Assembly: GCF_013426895.1 (NCBI RefSeq)
Contig: NZ_AP023174.1
Location: 1,116,001-1,180,000 of the forward strand
Reading direction: 5' to 3'
DNA: 64,000 nucleotides
Source: Paraburkholderia largidicola
Lineage (GTDB): Bacteria; Pseudomonadota; Gammaproteobacteria; Burkholderiales; Burkholderiaceae
Under the pieces are notes generated by a model, which was given only the letters and a program-made list of their open reading frames with translations, did no database searches and was not told the origin of the DNA. Position 1 is the first letter of the stretch. Each line of letters opens with the position of its first letter. This document shows positions 9,680 through 18,031 of the stretch, in pieces. A program made the position numbers and the translations under genes.

Positions 9680-10446
9680 TTCCCGCCATTGCCGTGCGGC
9701 GTCTCGACAAACGCTTCGGCGCGACGCGCATCCTGCGCGGCGTCGATCTCATGGTCGAGCCGCACGAACGCCACGCGCTGATCGGTCCGAACGGCGCGGG
9801 CAAGTCGACGCTGTTCAATCTGATCGCAGGCGCGGCGCGGCCGAGCGCGGGCCGCATCGAACTGTATGGCGCGGACATCACGCGTCTTGCGCCCGCGGCG
9901 ATCTGCCGTCGCGGACTCGCGCGCAGTTTTCAGACGACGAGTTTCTTCGCGAAGCTCAGCGTATTCGACAACCTGCGTTGCGCCGCGCAGATCGCCAATC
10001 GCGACCGCATGCGCTGGTGGCAGCGCTACACCGCGACGCGCGAGGGTGACGGGCACGCCGAGCAGGTTTTAGAAGCCGTCGGTCTCGCCGAGCGCCGCGA
10101 CGTGATCGCGGGGACGCTGAGTTATGCCGACCAGCGCGCGCTCGATCTGGGGCTGGCGCTGGCGAGCGGCGCGCATACGCTGCTGCTCGACGAGCCGACG
10201 GCGGGCATGAACCGCGCCGAGGCGGCGCGCGCGGTCGAACTGATCCGCACGGCGACGGCGGGCCGTACGCTGCTGATGGTCGAGCACGACATGGACGTCG
10301 TATTCGGTCTCGCGGATCGCATCAGCGTGCTCGTGCAAGGCGAGGTGATTGCGACGGGCACGCCGGACGCGATTCGCGCCGATCCTGTCGTGCGCGCGGC
10401 GTACCTGGGCGATATCGGCGACGCCGCACAGGGAGCCGCGGGATGA
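9676..10446 (+). CDS. HAAT-family ABC transporter ATPase, LivG type, variant signature motif
   Basis: A 256-residue nucleotide-binding subunit. The start ATG overlaps the livM stop (ATGA). Walker A GPNGAGKST (38-46) is canonical, as are Walker B LLLDEPTAGM and the H-loop histidine in MVEHDMD. The ABC signature reads LSYADQR, so the glycine normally found at the fourth position (LSYGQQ/LSYGDQ in LivG proteins) is alanine; the codon is gcc. LivG and LivF form a heterodimer in which each signature faces the partner's Walker A. Confidence 0.9.
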   Translation: MIPAIAVRRLDKRFGATRILRGVDLMVEPHERHALIGPNGAGKSTLFNLIAGAARPSAGRIELYGADITRLAPAAICRRGLARSFQTTSFFAKLSVFDNLRCAAQIANRDRMRWWQRYTATREGDGHAEQVLEAVGLAERRDVIAGTLSYADQRALDLGLALASGAHTLLLDEPTAGMNRAEAARAVELIRTATAGRTLLMVEHDMDVVFGLADRISVLVQGEVIATGTPDAIRADPVVRAAYLGDIGDAAQGAAG

Positions 10447-11156
10447 ACCCATTGCTGGAGATTCGCGATCTGCGCGCGTGGTACGGCGCGAGCCAGGCGC
10501 TGCACGGCGTGGACTTGCGTATCGAAGCGGGCGAAGCCGTTGCGCTTGCGGGCCGCAACGGTTCGGGACGTTCGACGCTGGCGAAGGCGATCATGGGTTT
10601 CGTGCGCACGCAGGGCGTGATCCATTTTGCGGGACAGTCGCTGGAAGGTCGGCGCGCATTCGAGATCGCGCGGCTCGGCATCGGCTATGTGCCCGAACAG
10701 CGAGATGTATTTCCGACGCTGACGGTCCACGAAAATCTGCAACTGGGCATCAAGCCGCGCAACGGCAAACGCGCTGCGCGCTTCACACCCGACGACGCGC
10801 AGACGCTCTTTCCCGTGCTGCGCGAACGCGCGCGCACGAAGGCGGGTGGATTGTCGGGCGGCGAGCAGCAGATGCTTTCGGTGGCGCGTGCATTGCTCGG
10901 CGATCCTGATCTCGTCGTGATTGACGAGCCGACGGAAGGGCTCGCGGGCCAGGTCGTCGCGCAACTTGCAGCAGCACTGAAGCTGCTGCGCGAGCGCGGC
11001 GTCGCGATGCTCCTGATCGAACAGCGGCTCGTGATCGCAGACCGGATTGCGAGCCGTATCGCCGTGATGGGACATGGCGAGATCGTGTTCGACGGCTCGC
11101 TGGCGTCGTTCCGCGCGCGGCCCGACGTGACGCGCGAATGGCTCGGCGTGGGCTGA
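10443..11156 (+). CDS. HAAT-family ABC transporter ATPase, LivF type, Walker A lysine replaced
   Basis: A 237-residue nucleotide-binding subunit, overlapping livG by ATGA. The signature LSGGEQQ and Walker B LVVIDEPTEGL are canonical. In Walker A (37-45, GRNGSGRST) the ATP-binding lysine is arginine; the codon is cgt at 10569-10571. After Walker B the motif LLIEQRLVIA matches the LivF family, which usually has Q instead of the H-loop histidine. This is the last gene of the cluster. No periplasmic binding protein gene accompanies the transporter in the window. Confidence 0.88.
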   Translation: MNPLLEIRDLRAWYGASQALHGVDLRIEAGEAVALAGRNGSGRSTLAKAIMGFVRTQGVIHFAGQSLEGRRAFEIARLGIGYVPEQRDVFPTLTVHENLQLGIKPRNGKRAARFTPDDAQTLFPVLRERARTKAGGLSGGEQQMLSVARALLGDPDLVVIDEPTEGLAGQVVAQLAAALKLLRERGVAMLLIEQRLVIADRIASRIAVMGHGEIVFDGSLASFRARPDVTREWLGVG

Positions 11157-11195
11157 TTCCGCATCGCATCACTTCGTTCTCCGTTTGACTCGAAT

Positions 11196-11232
11196 GCCTG
11201 CCGTCGCGCAAAGCGCCGTGCGGCGGGCTTTT
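11196..11232 (+). terminator. probable intrinsic terminator after the HAAT transporter operon
   Basis: GCCTGCCG pairs with CGGCGGGC (one G-T pair) across a 17-base loop and is followed by TTTT. It is 39 bp beyond the livF stop. The long loop makes it moderate in quality. Confidence 0.5.
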
Positions 11233-11355
11233 GCGGCTGACCGTCCGAGGCAGTTCAAACGCTCCCGCGTTTGGTGAGCGTCCTCCAGAAATCTTGTCGG
11301 CAGCGCGTGGCCAAACAAAGACAATCATCGAAGACGCCGGCACGAGGGAGGAGAC

Positions 11356-13608
11356 ATGAACGACGAGATACGCGCGCGTTGCGACGCGCGGCGAGCGAGC
11401 GGCGCATCGTTACGCAGAAGCGGATCTCTGCGAAGCGAGATGACGCGTTTCGTTGCGGCAACCGCGATGTTGTATGCATCGCTGATTGTGTCGGCGTGTG
11501 CCGATGCCAATTCCGCCGCGTCGCAAGCGTCGCCAACGCACGCGGCGGCGGATCAGCCTGCATCGTCCGCGTTGCCTTCGATTGAAGCCGCCAAGCAGAA
11601 GCAGCTATCGAACGAACAGGCCGTGGCGAACCGCGTGCCGTCCGCAAGCGGCATGAGCGCAAAGCGCGCGCGACCGTTGACGTTGCGCGATTCGGGCATC
11701 GACGGCTCGATGATGTTCGCGCGCGATGTCGACTTTCGCGTGACGGGTGAGATCGGTTTTCAGATTGGGCAGATGGCGGCGTCGCTGGTGCCTGCGCGCC
11801 CGGGCAGTCCGATTGTGTTCGACGATCCGCGCAGCGTGACGATCGACGTGCATCGCGGCGACGTGACGCTCGACAGCGCGAAGCTGACTGCGATTTTCGA
11901 CCGTTACCTGTTCCAGTATCAAGGCTCGCCATTGCGCAACATGCGCGTCGTACCGGAAGAAGGGCGTCTGCGCATCACGGGCGAAATGCAGCGCGGCGGC
12001 TGGGTGCCGATCGTGTTGACGGGGACGCTGTCGATGCGCAACGCGAGCGAGATGGCGTTTCACGCGGAGCATGTCGAAGTGGCAGGTGTCGGCGCGGACA
12101 AGCTGATGCAGGCCGCGCATGTGAAGATGGCCGATCTGTTGAAAGTGGACACGCCCGTTGCGCGCCTCGATGGCGACGACGTGGTGATGCAGGTCGCGAA
12201 GCTGACGCCGCCGCCTGCACTGAACATGACGATCGAGCGGATCGCGATCCATCCCGACGGCGTGCGCTTCACGCTCGACGATCACACGTTGAAGGACATT
12301 GCGTGGCCCGCCTCGATGCCGGCGCGTGGTTTGCTGATCGAAGGCGGCGACGTGAAGTTCATGCGCTCGATGCCGATGAACATCGACATGGCGATCACGC
12401 CGATCGACGCGAACGCACCGTTCGTGCTCGATCTGTATCGCTACCGGGAGCAGATGGCGGCGGGCTATCTGACCTTCGACGAAGCGGGCGCACTGACCGT
12501 GCATCTGCCATCGTATGCGGCGCTGGCGAGTGCGTCGCGCGACACGATGCGAGGTGTCGGTGTCGGCGTCGGCAGCGCGAGTGCGAAATTGAATGACAGC
12601 TTCATCCGTGAGCAGCAGGCTTCACTGGCCGTGGCGCGCGCGCAATGGCAGCGTGTGCCGCCGAATCTGCTCAACGCGGCGGCGCGCACAGTGCCCGTGA
12701 GTTTCAATGGATCAACGGCGTTGAAGGGGAGCGCACAGCAGGACGAACGAAGCTCGTCCGGGCCCGCGCCGTTGATTCATGTGCAGAACGTGGACTTTTA
12801 CGTATCGGGGCGGATCGGCTTTCACGTACGTTCGCTCGATGCGCAGATGGTGCCGAAGCACCCGGGCCAGCCCGTCGACCTCGACGATCCGACGCAATAC
12901 GACATTCGCATCATTGGCGGCGAAGTGGTCGAGCCGTGGCCGGCGATGGCGGCGCTCTTCAACGACTATCTGCTCGATTACACGCCGCGTTCGCTGAATG
13001 ATCTGCAGCTGACGCCTGTCGATGGCGGGTTGCAGGTGAAGGGCGGCATCAAGTTGTGGAATCACTTCCCAGGCGTATGGCTGCCGACGACGATGCGCGG
13101 CACGATCGATGTGCGTGACGAGCGGCACCTGGTGTATCGGCCGGAGTCGGTGGAGGTGCTTGGCGTGCCGCAGGCGGGGATGTTACGGGCGCTCGATGTG
13201 CCGCTAGCGGCGTTGACGCCATTTCGGCGTAAGGGTGTGGCGTTGGAGGGGAATGAACTCGTGTTCGATCAGTATGCGGTGTTTCCGCCGCCCTTGTTGC
13301 AGGGGCGCCTGTCGGGCGCGCGGGTTACCGATGATGGGCTTGTGCTGAGTTTCAAACGTGAGGTGGGGGTGCCTGTTGCGCGGCCGCCGGCTGGTGCCGG
13401 AACCAGCTTTGTGTGGATCGAGGCTGGGGATGTCAAGATGTTCAACGCGCTGGTGGTGAATGGGCGGACCTTGATTCGCGATTCGGCGCGCGTTGGTGCA
13501 GAGCCTATGCGGTTTGATCTTTATGCCTATCGGCGTGATGTGGCGGAAGGTAAGGTCTTGATGGGGGTGGATGGGGGGCTGGTTGTTGATCTGGCGGGGC
13601 GGTTTTGA
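11356..13608 (+). CDS. large two-module lipoprotein of unknown function
   Basis: I do not recognise a family for this 750-residue protein. A strong AGGGAGGAGA precedes the ATG at 11356. The N terminus is arginine-rich, followed by a hydrophobic stretch (31-47) and a lipobox VSAC with Cys48, so it should be an exported, lipid-anchored protein; an internal Met29 could also start the signal peptide. Residues 50-110 are Ala/Ser/Gln-rich linker. Two homologous modules follow, about 122-388 and 475-748, joined by a low-complexity linker. Paired landmarks are VDFRVTGEIGF (125) and VDFYVSGRIGF (479), GRLRITGEM and GGLQVKGGI, PPPALNMTIERI and PPPLLQGRLSGA, FVLDLYRYREQMAAG and MRFDLYAYRRDVAEG. It stands alone and ends next to repeat element A. 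Confidence 0.75.
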   Translation: MNDEIRARCDARRASGASLRRSGSLRSEMTRFVAATAMLYASLIVSACADANSAASQASPTHAAADQPASSALPSIEAAKQKQLSNEQAVANRVPSASGMSAKRARPLTLRDSGIDGSMMFARDVDFRVTGEIGFQIGQMAASLVPARPGSPIVFDDPRSVTIDVHRGDVTLDSAKLTAIFDRYLFQYQGSPLRNMRVVPEEGRLRITGEMQRGGWVPIVLTGTLSMRNASEMAFHAEHVEVAGVGADKLMQAAHVKMADLLKVDTPVARLDGDDVVMQVAKLTPPPALNMTIERIAIHPDGVRFTLDDHTLKDIAWPASMPARGLLIEGGDVKFMRSMPMNIDMAITPIDANAPFVLDLYRYREQMAAGYLTFDEAGALTVHLPSYAALASASRDTMRGVGVGVGSASAKLNDSFIREQQASLAVARAQWQRVPPNLLNAAARTVPVSFNGSTALKGSAQQDERSSSGPAPLIHVQNVDFYVSGRIGFHVRSLDAQMVPKHPGQPVDLDDPTQYDIRIIGGEVVEPWPAMAALFNDYLLDYTPRSLNDLQLTPVDGGLQVKGGIKLWNHFPGVWLPTTMRGTIDVRDERHLVYRPESVEVLGVPQAGMLRALDVPLAALTPFRRKGVALEGNELVFDQYAVFPPPLLQGRLSGARVTDDGLVLSFKREVGVPVARPPAGAGTSFVWIEAGDVKMFNALVVNGRTLIRDSARVGAEPMRFDLYAYRRDVAEGKVLMGVDGGLVVDLAGRF

Positions 13609-13614
13609 TTTTTT

Positions 13615-14336
13615 GTCTGCGACGCCAGGGGGGCTTGTCTTTGCGCTGGCATCCGCTAGATGTTATTGGTTCGCAAGCGTTGCCCCTGTGCGGGGCGGCA
13701 CCTACTTTTCTTTGCCGCCGCAAAGAAAAGTAGGCAAAAGAAAGCGGCTCACACCGCCAGCCCGTGTTCCTGTCCACGGGCCCCCAACGTCCCCATACTT
13801 CACCCGGCAGTGCCATGATCCGTGCTCGTTGCCAACGCTTCGATCAATTTCATCACCCGCTTCAGGTACCCATACAACAACAAGCGGCAGTGAATGGTAC
13901 GTGCCGCCCAGGTGGCAAACTGTGTGTAGGTTGTCGCGTCGTATAGCCTGGCGCTCTTACATTGGTGGAGCGCATGCGCTATCGGTCCGAAGTGAGGCGG
14001 CTGGAGTACCTGGGCCGACACACAGTTTGCCACCTAGGCGGCCGTGATTTATCTGGCGCGGCATGCTGTAACGCGGGAGCGTGAAGCGGATGAGGCGCAC
14101 TTCAAGAGCGCTGGCAACGAACGCGGACTGGAACGTTGCCGTGTGAAGCGTAAGACCCTGCGGGGGCCCTCAGGCAGGAACAAGGATTAGCGGGGTTAGC
14201 CGCTTTCTTTTGCCTACTTTTCTTTGCGGCGGCAAAGAAAAGTAGGTGCCGCCCCGCACAGGGGCGACGCGTGAAGCTAGATAACAAACCGCGGACGCCA
14301 GCGAAAACAAAAGCAAACCACCCAAGCGTCGCAGAC
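13615..14336. repeat. long palindromic intergenic repeat, copy A
   Basis: A non-coding element of about 722 bp. The outer ends are GTCTGCGACGC (13615) and its complement GCGTCGCAGAC (14326-14336). Inside is a long inverted repeat (left 13678-13758, right about 14196-14272) whose arms each contain the hairpin CCTACTTTTCTTTG-N6-CAAAGAAAAGTAGG (13701-13734 and 14213-14246). A nested pair, GCCCAGGTGGCAAACTGTGT (from 13906) and ACACAGTTTGCCACCTAGGC (to 14039), sits in the middle. The copy fills the gap between the lipoprotein gene and the iolB stop, which are convergent. Open frames inside are not conserved in frame among copies and are taken as chance. No transposase. Confidence 0.85.
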
Positions 14337-14350
14337 AAAAAAACAAAAAA

Positions 14351-15157
14351 CTACCCCTTCGAATCCCGCTCAACAATCCACTCATGCTTAGGATCATTCT
14401 TGAAATGCCAGGTACGAGCAGGCCCAGCCATAACATTAAGATAGTACGAGTCATAGCCATAAGGCACAACAACAGGATGATACCCACGCGGCACCATCAC
14501 GACATCGTGATCCTCCACCGCGAGAGACTCATCGATATCCCGCTCATCGGTATACACGCGTTGAAACGCAAACCCTTGCGGCGGACTTAGCCGATGATAA
14601 TAAGTCTCCTCAAGAAAGCTTTCCGCAGGAATATTATTCGTATCGTGCTTATGCGGCGGATAGCTGGACGAATGTCCACCGGGCGTACGCACCTCAACCA
14701 CGAGCAGCGACTCAGCCGGCTCAGTCTGCGGAAGAATATCGCACACATATCGCGTATTCGCGCCCTTCCCACGTACGGACCGCTTCATCTGCGATGACTC
14801 GATCAACCGCGCAGGATATTCGCCCTTGGCAGGCGCACTCGCCACACCCACCTCCGCACGCCGATTCGCGCGAACAATAGCCCGCACACCCGGCGGCAAA
14901 TACACCGCCACAGGCGCGCTGTCCTCGAACACGCTATCCCGCGAGCCAAGACTGGTCCACGTCTGCCCATCCGTTTCGATATCGACGGCACCCGCCATCA
15001 CCACAATGCACACCTCGCGCGAAGCTTCGAGCACATGCACGACTTCGTTCGCTTCCATCCGGTAAGCGGCGAAGCCAACATACTTCCAGCCCGCCGATTC
15101 GGGCGTCACGCGCGCGATCGTCTGGCCTTCGCGCTGTGCCTTCACTAGCAAACTCAT
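14351..15157 (-). CDS. iolB: 5-deoxy-glucuronate isomerase
   Basis: This is the inositol-pathway isomerase converting 5-deoxy-D-glucuronate to 5-dehydro-2-deoxy-D-gluconate. The 268-residue bicupin is of normal length. The metal site is visible in SSSYPPHKHDTN (about 162-173) with a downstream glutamate in FLEETYYHR, and the conserved end VVPYGYDSYYLNVMAGPARTW is present. The ATG overlaps the iolE stop (ATGA), with GGAGG seven bases upstream. It is the last gene of the minus-strand inositol operon; repeat copy A begins 14 bp beyond its stop. Confidence 0.95.
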   Translation of the reverse strand: MSLLVKAQREGQTIARVTPESAGWKYVGFAAYRMEANEVVHVLEASREVCIVVMAGAVDIETDGQTWTSLGSRDSVFEDSAPVAVYLPPGVRAIVRANRRAEVGVASAPAKGEYPARLIESSQMKRSVRGKGANTRYVCDILPQTEPAESLLVVEVRTPGGHSSSYPPHKHDTNNIPAESFLEETYYHRLSPPQGFAFQRVYTDERDIDESLAVEDHDVVMVPRGYHPVVVPYGYDSYYLNVMAGPARTWHFKNDPKHEWIVERDSKG

Positions 15158-16074
15158 GCTGCCTCCTGTGCGACATCGAGCGGCGCATCGACGAGCGTGC
15201 GCAGCGTGCGATAACCCTTCTGCGCATACGCATACGACGGCGCGACGGCCGGGTCCTGCTCCGCCTCGACGACAAGCCAGCCGCGATAACCGTGACGTTT
15301 CAACGTATCGATGATCGCGGAAAAATCGACGGCGCCATCGCCCGGTACGGTGAACGCGCCCGCAATCACGGCATCGAGAAAGCTCCAGTTACGATTGCGC
15401 GCGAGTTTCATCACGGCAGGGCGCACGTCCTTGCAATGCACATGACACACGCGGCCCACGTGCCGGTTGAGCACCGCGAGCGCATCGCCGCCCGCAAACG
15501 TGATGTGGCCCGCGTCGAACAGCAGGCCGACATCATCGCTCGTCAACGCCATCAGGCGATCGACGTCGGCGGGCGTTTCGACATACGCACCCATGTGATG
15601 GTGATAAGCGACCCGAACACCCTTGCTCAACGTATAACGCGCAAACTCGTTCAGCCGCTTTGCGTATGTGTTCCATTGCTCATCGGTGAAAAAGCGCGGC
15701 CGCTGATACAGCGGCAACGGCGAGCCCTGGATCGTGTTGTGCACTTCGCCGTAGACCATCACCGTCGCGCCGTTCTTCGCGAGTAGTTCCAGATGCGAAT
15801 CGGCGGCGCTACATTCATCCTCGACGCTGCGGCTGAAATCCGCTAGCCGCCCCGAGTACCAGCCGGACACGAGCGAGAGATCGTACTGTTTGAACAACGC
15901 CTTCAACGCCTCGGGCTCGCGCGGAAACTTGTTGCCAAGCTCGAACCCCTGATAGCCGATCTCGCGTCCTTCCGTAAGCGCGACGTGGAGCGGCGTCTCG
16001 CCGCCGAGCGACGGCAGATCGTCGTTCATCCACGATAGCGGATTAATACCAATGCGTACCTCGAACTGACTCAT
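15154..16074 (-). CDS. iolE: myo-inosose-2 dehydratase
   Basis: This enzyme dehydrates scyllo-inosose (2-keto-myo-inositol) to 3D-trihydroxycyclohexane-1,2-dione. It is a 306-residue xylose-isomerase-like TIM barrel. The family N terminus FEVRIGINPLSWMNDDLPSL, the segment GYQGFELGNKFP and metal-site motifs such as YHHHMGAYVETP and LLFDAGHITFAGGD are all visible. The frame opens ten codons earlier, inside iolD, but the ATG at 16074 has GAGGAA in front and leaves a 10-bp gap after iolD. The stop overlaps iolB. Confidence 0.94.
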   Translation of the reverse strand: MSQFEVRIGINPLSWMNDDLPSLGGETPLHVALTEGREIGYQGFELGNKFPREPEALKALFKQYDLSLVSGWYSGRLADFSRSVEDECSAADSHLELLAKNGATVMVYGEVHNTIQGSPLPLYQRPRFFTDEQWNTYAKRLNEFARYTLSKGVRVAYHHHMGAYVETPADVDRLMALTSDDVGLLFDAGHITFAGGDALAVLNRHVGRVCHVHCKDVRPAVMKLARNRNWSFLDAVIAGAFTVPGDGAVDFSAIIDTLKRHGYRGWLVVEAEQDPAVAPSYAYAQKGYRTLRTLVDAPLDVAQEAA

Positions 16075-16084
16075 GTGCGCTTCC

Positions 16085-18031
16085 TCATTCGTTGTCTTTG
16101 CCACGCGCGCTGATGTGCGCTTCGTAGTCGGCGCGCGCCTTGCGCACGCCTTCGCGCTGCGACACTTCCGGCACGGCGACTTCCCACCACCAGCCGCCTT
16201 CGTCCGTGGTGCGCGCGGCGTCGGTGTCGATGCTGATCAGGTAGGTGCGATCCGCCGTGCGAGCGCGTTGCATCGCCGCTTCGAGTTCCTGCACGTTCGC
16301 AACGTGCTCGGCCTGCGCGCCCATCGCGCGCGCGTGAGCGGCGAAGTCGATGGTCGGTGCGCCGGGCGAGCCTTGCACGCAGTCGTCGAACATGTTGTTG
16401 AACGGTGCGCCGCCGCAGGCCTGCTGCAAGCGATTGATGCAACCATAGCCGCGATTGTCGAGCACCACGACGATCAGCTTCGCGTCCAGCATCACGGAGG
16501 TGGCGATCTCGCTGTTCATCATCAGATAGCTGCCGTCGCCGACCATCACGATCACTTCGCGCTCGGGCCGTGCGAGCTTCGCGCCAAGTCCGCCTGCGAT
16601 CTCGTAGCCCATGCACGAATAGCCGTACTCGACGTGATAGGCACCCGGACGTCCGGCACGCCACAGCTTGTGCAACTCGGCGGGCAGCGTGCCCGCTGCG
16701 CAGACGACGATGTCGTCCGTCGTCGAGCGCGCGCTCGAACGCTGTACCGCGCCGATCACGTCGGCGTCGTAGGGAAGGGCGCGCTTGCCTTCTACACCTT
16801 GCGGCGCATGCGTGAGCTTGTGCACGATGTCGCGCCATTCGTTCGCACGCTGCTGCGCGCGTGATGTCCACGCCGCATCCGCTTGCCAGCCTTCCAGCCG
16901 TGACGACAGAGCATCGAGTGCAAGCCGTGCATCGGCCTGCACGATGCAGCCGCGATGCTTGATGGCGTCGAATGCATTCGCGTTGATGCCGATCACCTGC
17001 GCATGCGTGAACAGCGTGTTCGAGCCCGTCGTGAAGTCCTGCAGACGCGTGCCGACAGCGAGCACGCAATCGGCGCCGTGCGCGATTTCATTTGCACCGG
17101 GCGATCCCGTCACACCAAGCGGGCCGAGATTCAACGGATCGTCCCAGGCGAGCGCGCTCTTGCCCGCTTGCGTTTCCGCAACGGGAATGCCGTGTTTCGT
17201 CGCGAATGCCTTCAACGCATCCGTTGCGTGGCCGTAGAGCACGCCGCCACCCGCGACGATCATCGGCTGTTTCGCGTTGCGCAGCATCGCCAGCGCTTCA
17301 TCGATTTCATGCTCGACGGGCGCGGGCGCATGGAACTTCACCACGCGCGGTGTGAAGAAATCGGCGGGGTAGTCGTACGCGGCGGCTTGCACGTCTTGCG
17401 GCATCGCCAGCGTGACGGGGCCGCACAGCGCGGCATCCGTCAGCACGCGAATCGCGCGCGGCAATGCGTTGAGCAGTTGCGCCGGATGCACGATGCGATC
17501 GAAGTAGCGCGACACGGGCTTGAATGCGTCGTTGGCGGAAATGCCGCCGTCCTGAAAGTCTTCGACCTGCTGCAATACCGGGTCCGGCGCGCGCGACACG
17601 AAAATATCGCCGGGGAGCAGCAACACGGGCAAGCGGTTCACATGCGCAAGCGCCGCTGCTGTGACGAGGTTGGTCGCGCCGGGACCGATCGAGGTCGTGA
17701 CAGCCATCATCCTTCGACGGAAGTGCGCTTTCGCGAACGCGATCGCGCTGTGCGCCATCGCCTGTTCGTTGTGCGCGCGATAGGTCGGCAGCTCGCGTCG
17801 ATACTGATAGAGCGCCTCGCCAAGACCCGCGACATTGCCGTGTCCGAAGATCGCGAACACGCCGCCGAACAGCGGTTCGGTGCCCGTGCCGTCTTCCGTC
17901 TCGACACGTTGCGCGGCGAGATAGCGGACCACGGCCTGCGCCGCCGTCAAACGGATCGTGCCGTCAGCCGATACCTGTGCGGCCGTTTCGGGCGAGGTCG
18001 TCACATCGTGATGCAACGCACGTTGATTCAT
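16085..18031 (-). CDS. iolD: 3D-(3,5/4)-trihydroxycyclohexane-1,2-dione acylhydrolase (decyclizing)
   Basis: A thiamine-diphosphate enzyme that opens the inositol ring to give 5-deoxy-glucuronate. It has 648 residues, normal for IolD. The three TPP-enzyme domains are visible: an N-terminal PYR domain with the conserved glutamate region (AHNEQAMAHSAIAFAKAHFR), a central domain, and the PP domain with the GDGSYLMMNSEIA motif at about 498 ending at DNRGYG. The frame is open 117 codons upstream inside iolC, but the ATG at 18031 overlaps the iolC stop (ATGA) and matches family starts. Confidence 0.94.
   Translation of the reverse strand: MNQRALHHDVTTSPETAAQVSADGTIRLTAAQAVVRYLAAQRVETEDGTGTEPLFGGVFAIFGHGNVAGLGEALYQYRRELPTYRAHNEQAMAHSAIAFAKAHFRRRMMAVTTSIGPGATNLVTAAALAHVNRLPVLLLPGDIFVSRAPDPVLQQVEDFQDGGISANDAFKPVSRYFDRIVHPAQLLNALPRAIRVLTDAALCGPVTLAMPQDVQAAAYDYPADFFTPRVVKFHAPAPVEHEIDEALAMLRNAKQPMIVAGGGVLYGHATDALKAFATKHGIPVAETQAGKSALAWDDPLNLGPLGVTGSPGANEIAHGADCVLAVGTRLQDFTTGSNTLFTHAQVIGINANAFDAIKHRGCIVQADARLALDALSSRLEGWQADAAWTSRAQQRANEWRDIVHKLTHAPQGVEGKRALPYDADVIGAVQRSSARSTTDDIVVCAAGTLPAELHKLWRAGRPGAYHVEYGYSCMGYEIAGGLGAKLARPEREVIVMVGDGSYLMMNSEIATSVMLDAKLIVVVLDNRGYGCINRLQQACGGAPFNNMFDDCVQGSPGAPTIDFAAHARAMGAQAEHVANVQELEAAMQRARTADRTYLISIDTDAARTTDEGGWWWEVAVPEVSQREGVRKARADYEAHISARGKDNE

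Noticed and set aside
16075..16104. A longer iolE starting inside iolD
   Set aside because: The downstream ATG has a good ribosome binding site and matches the family; the extra ten residues do not.
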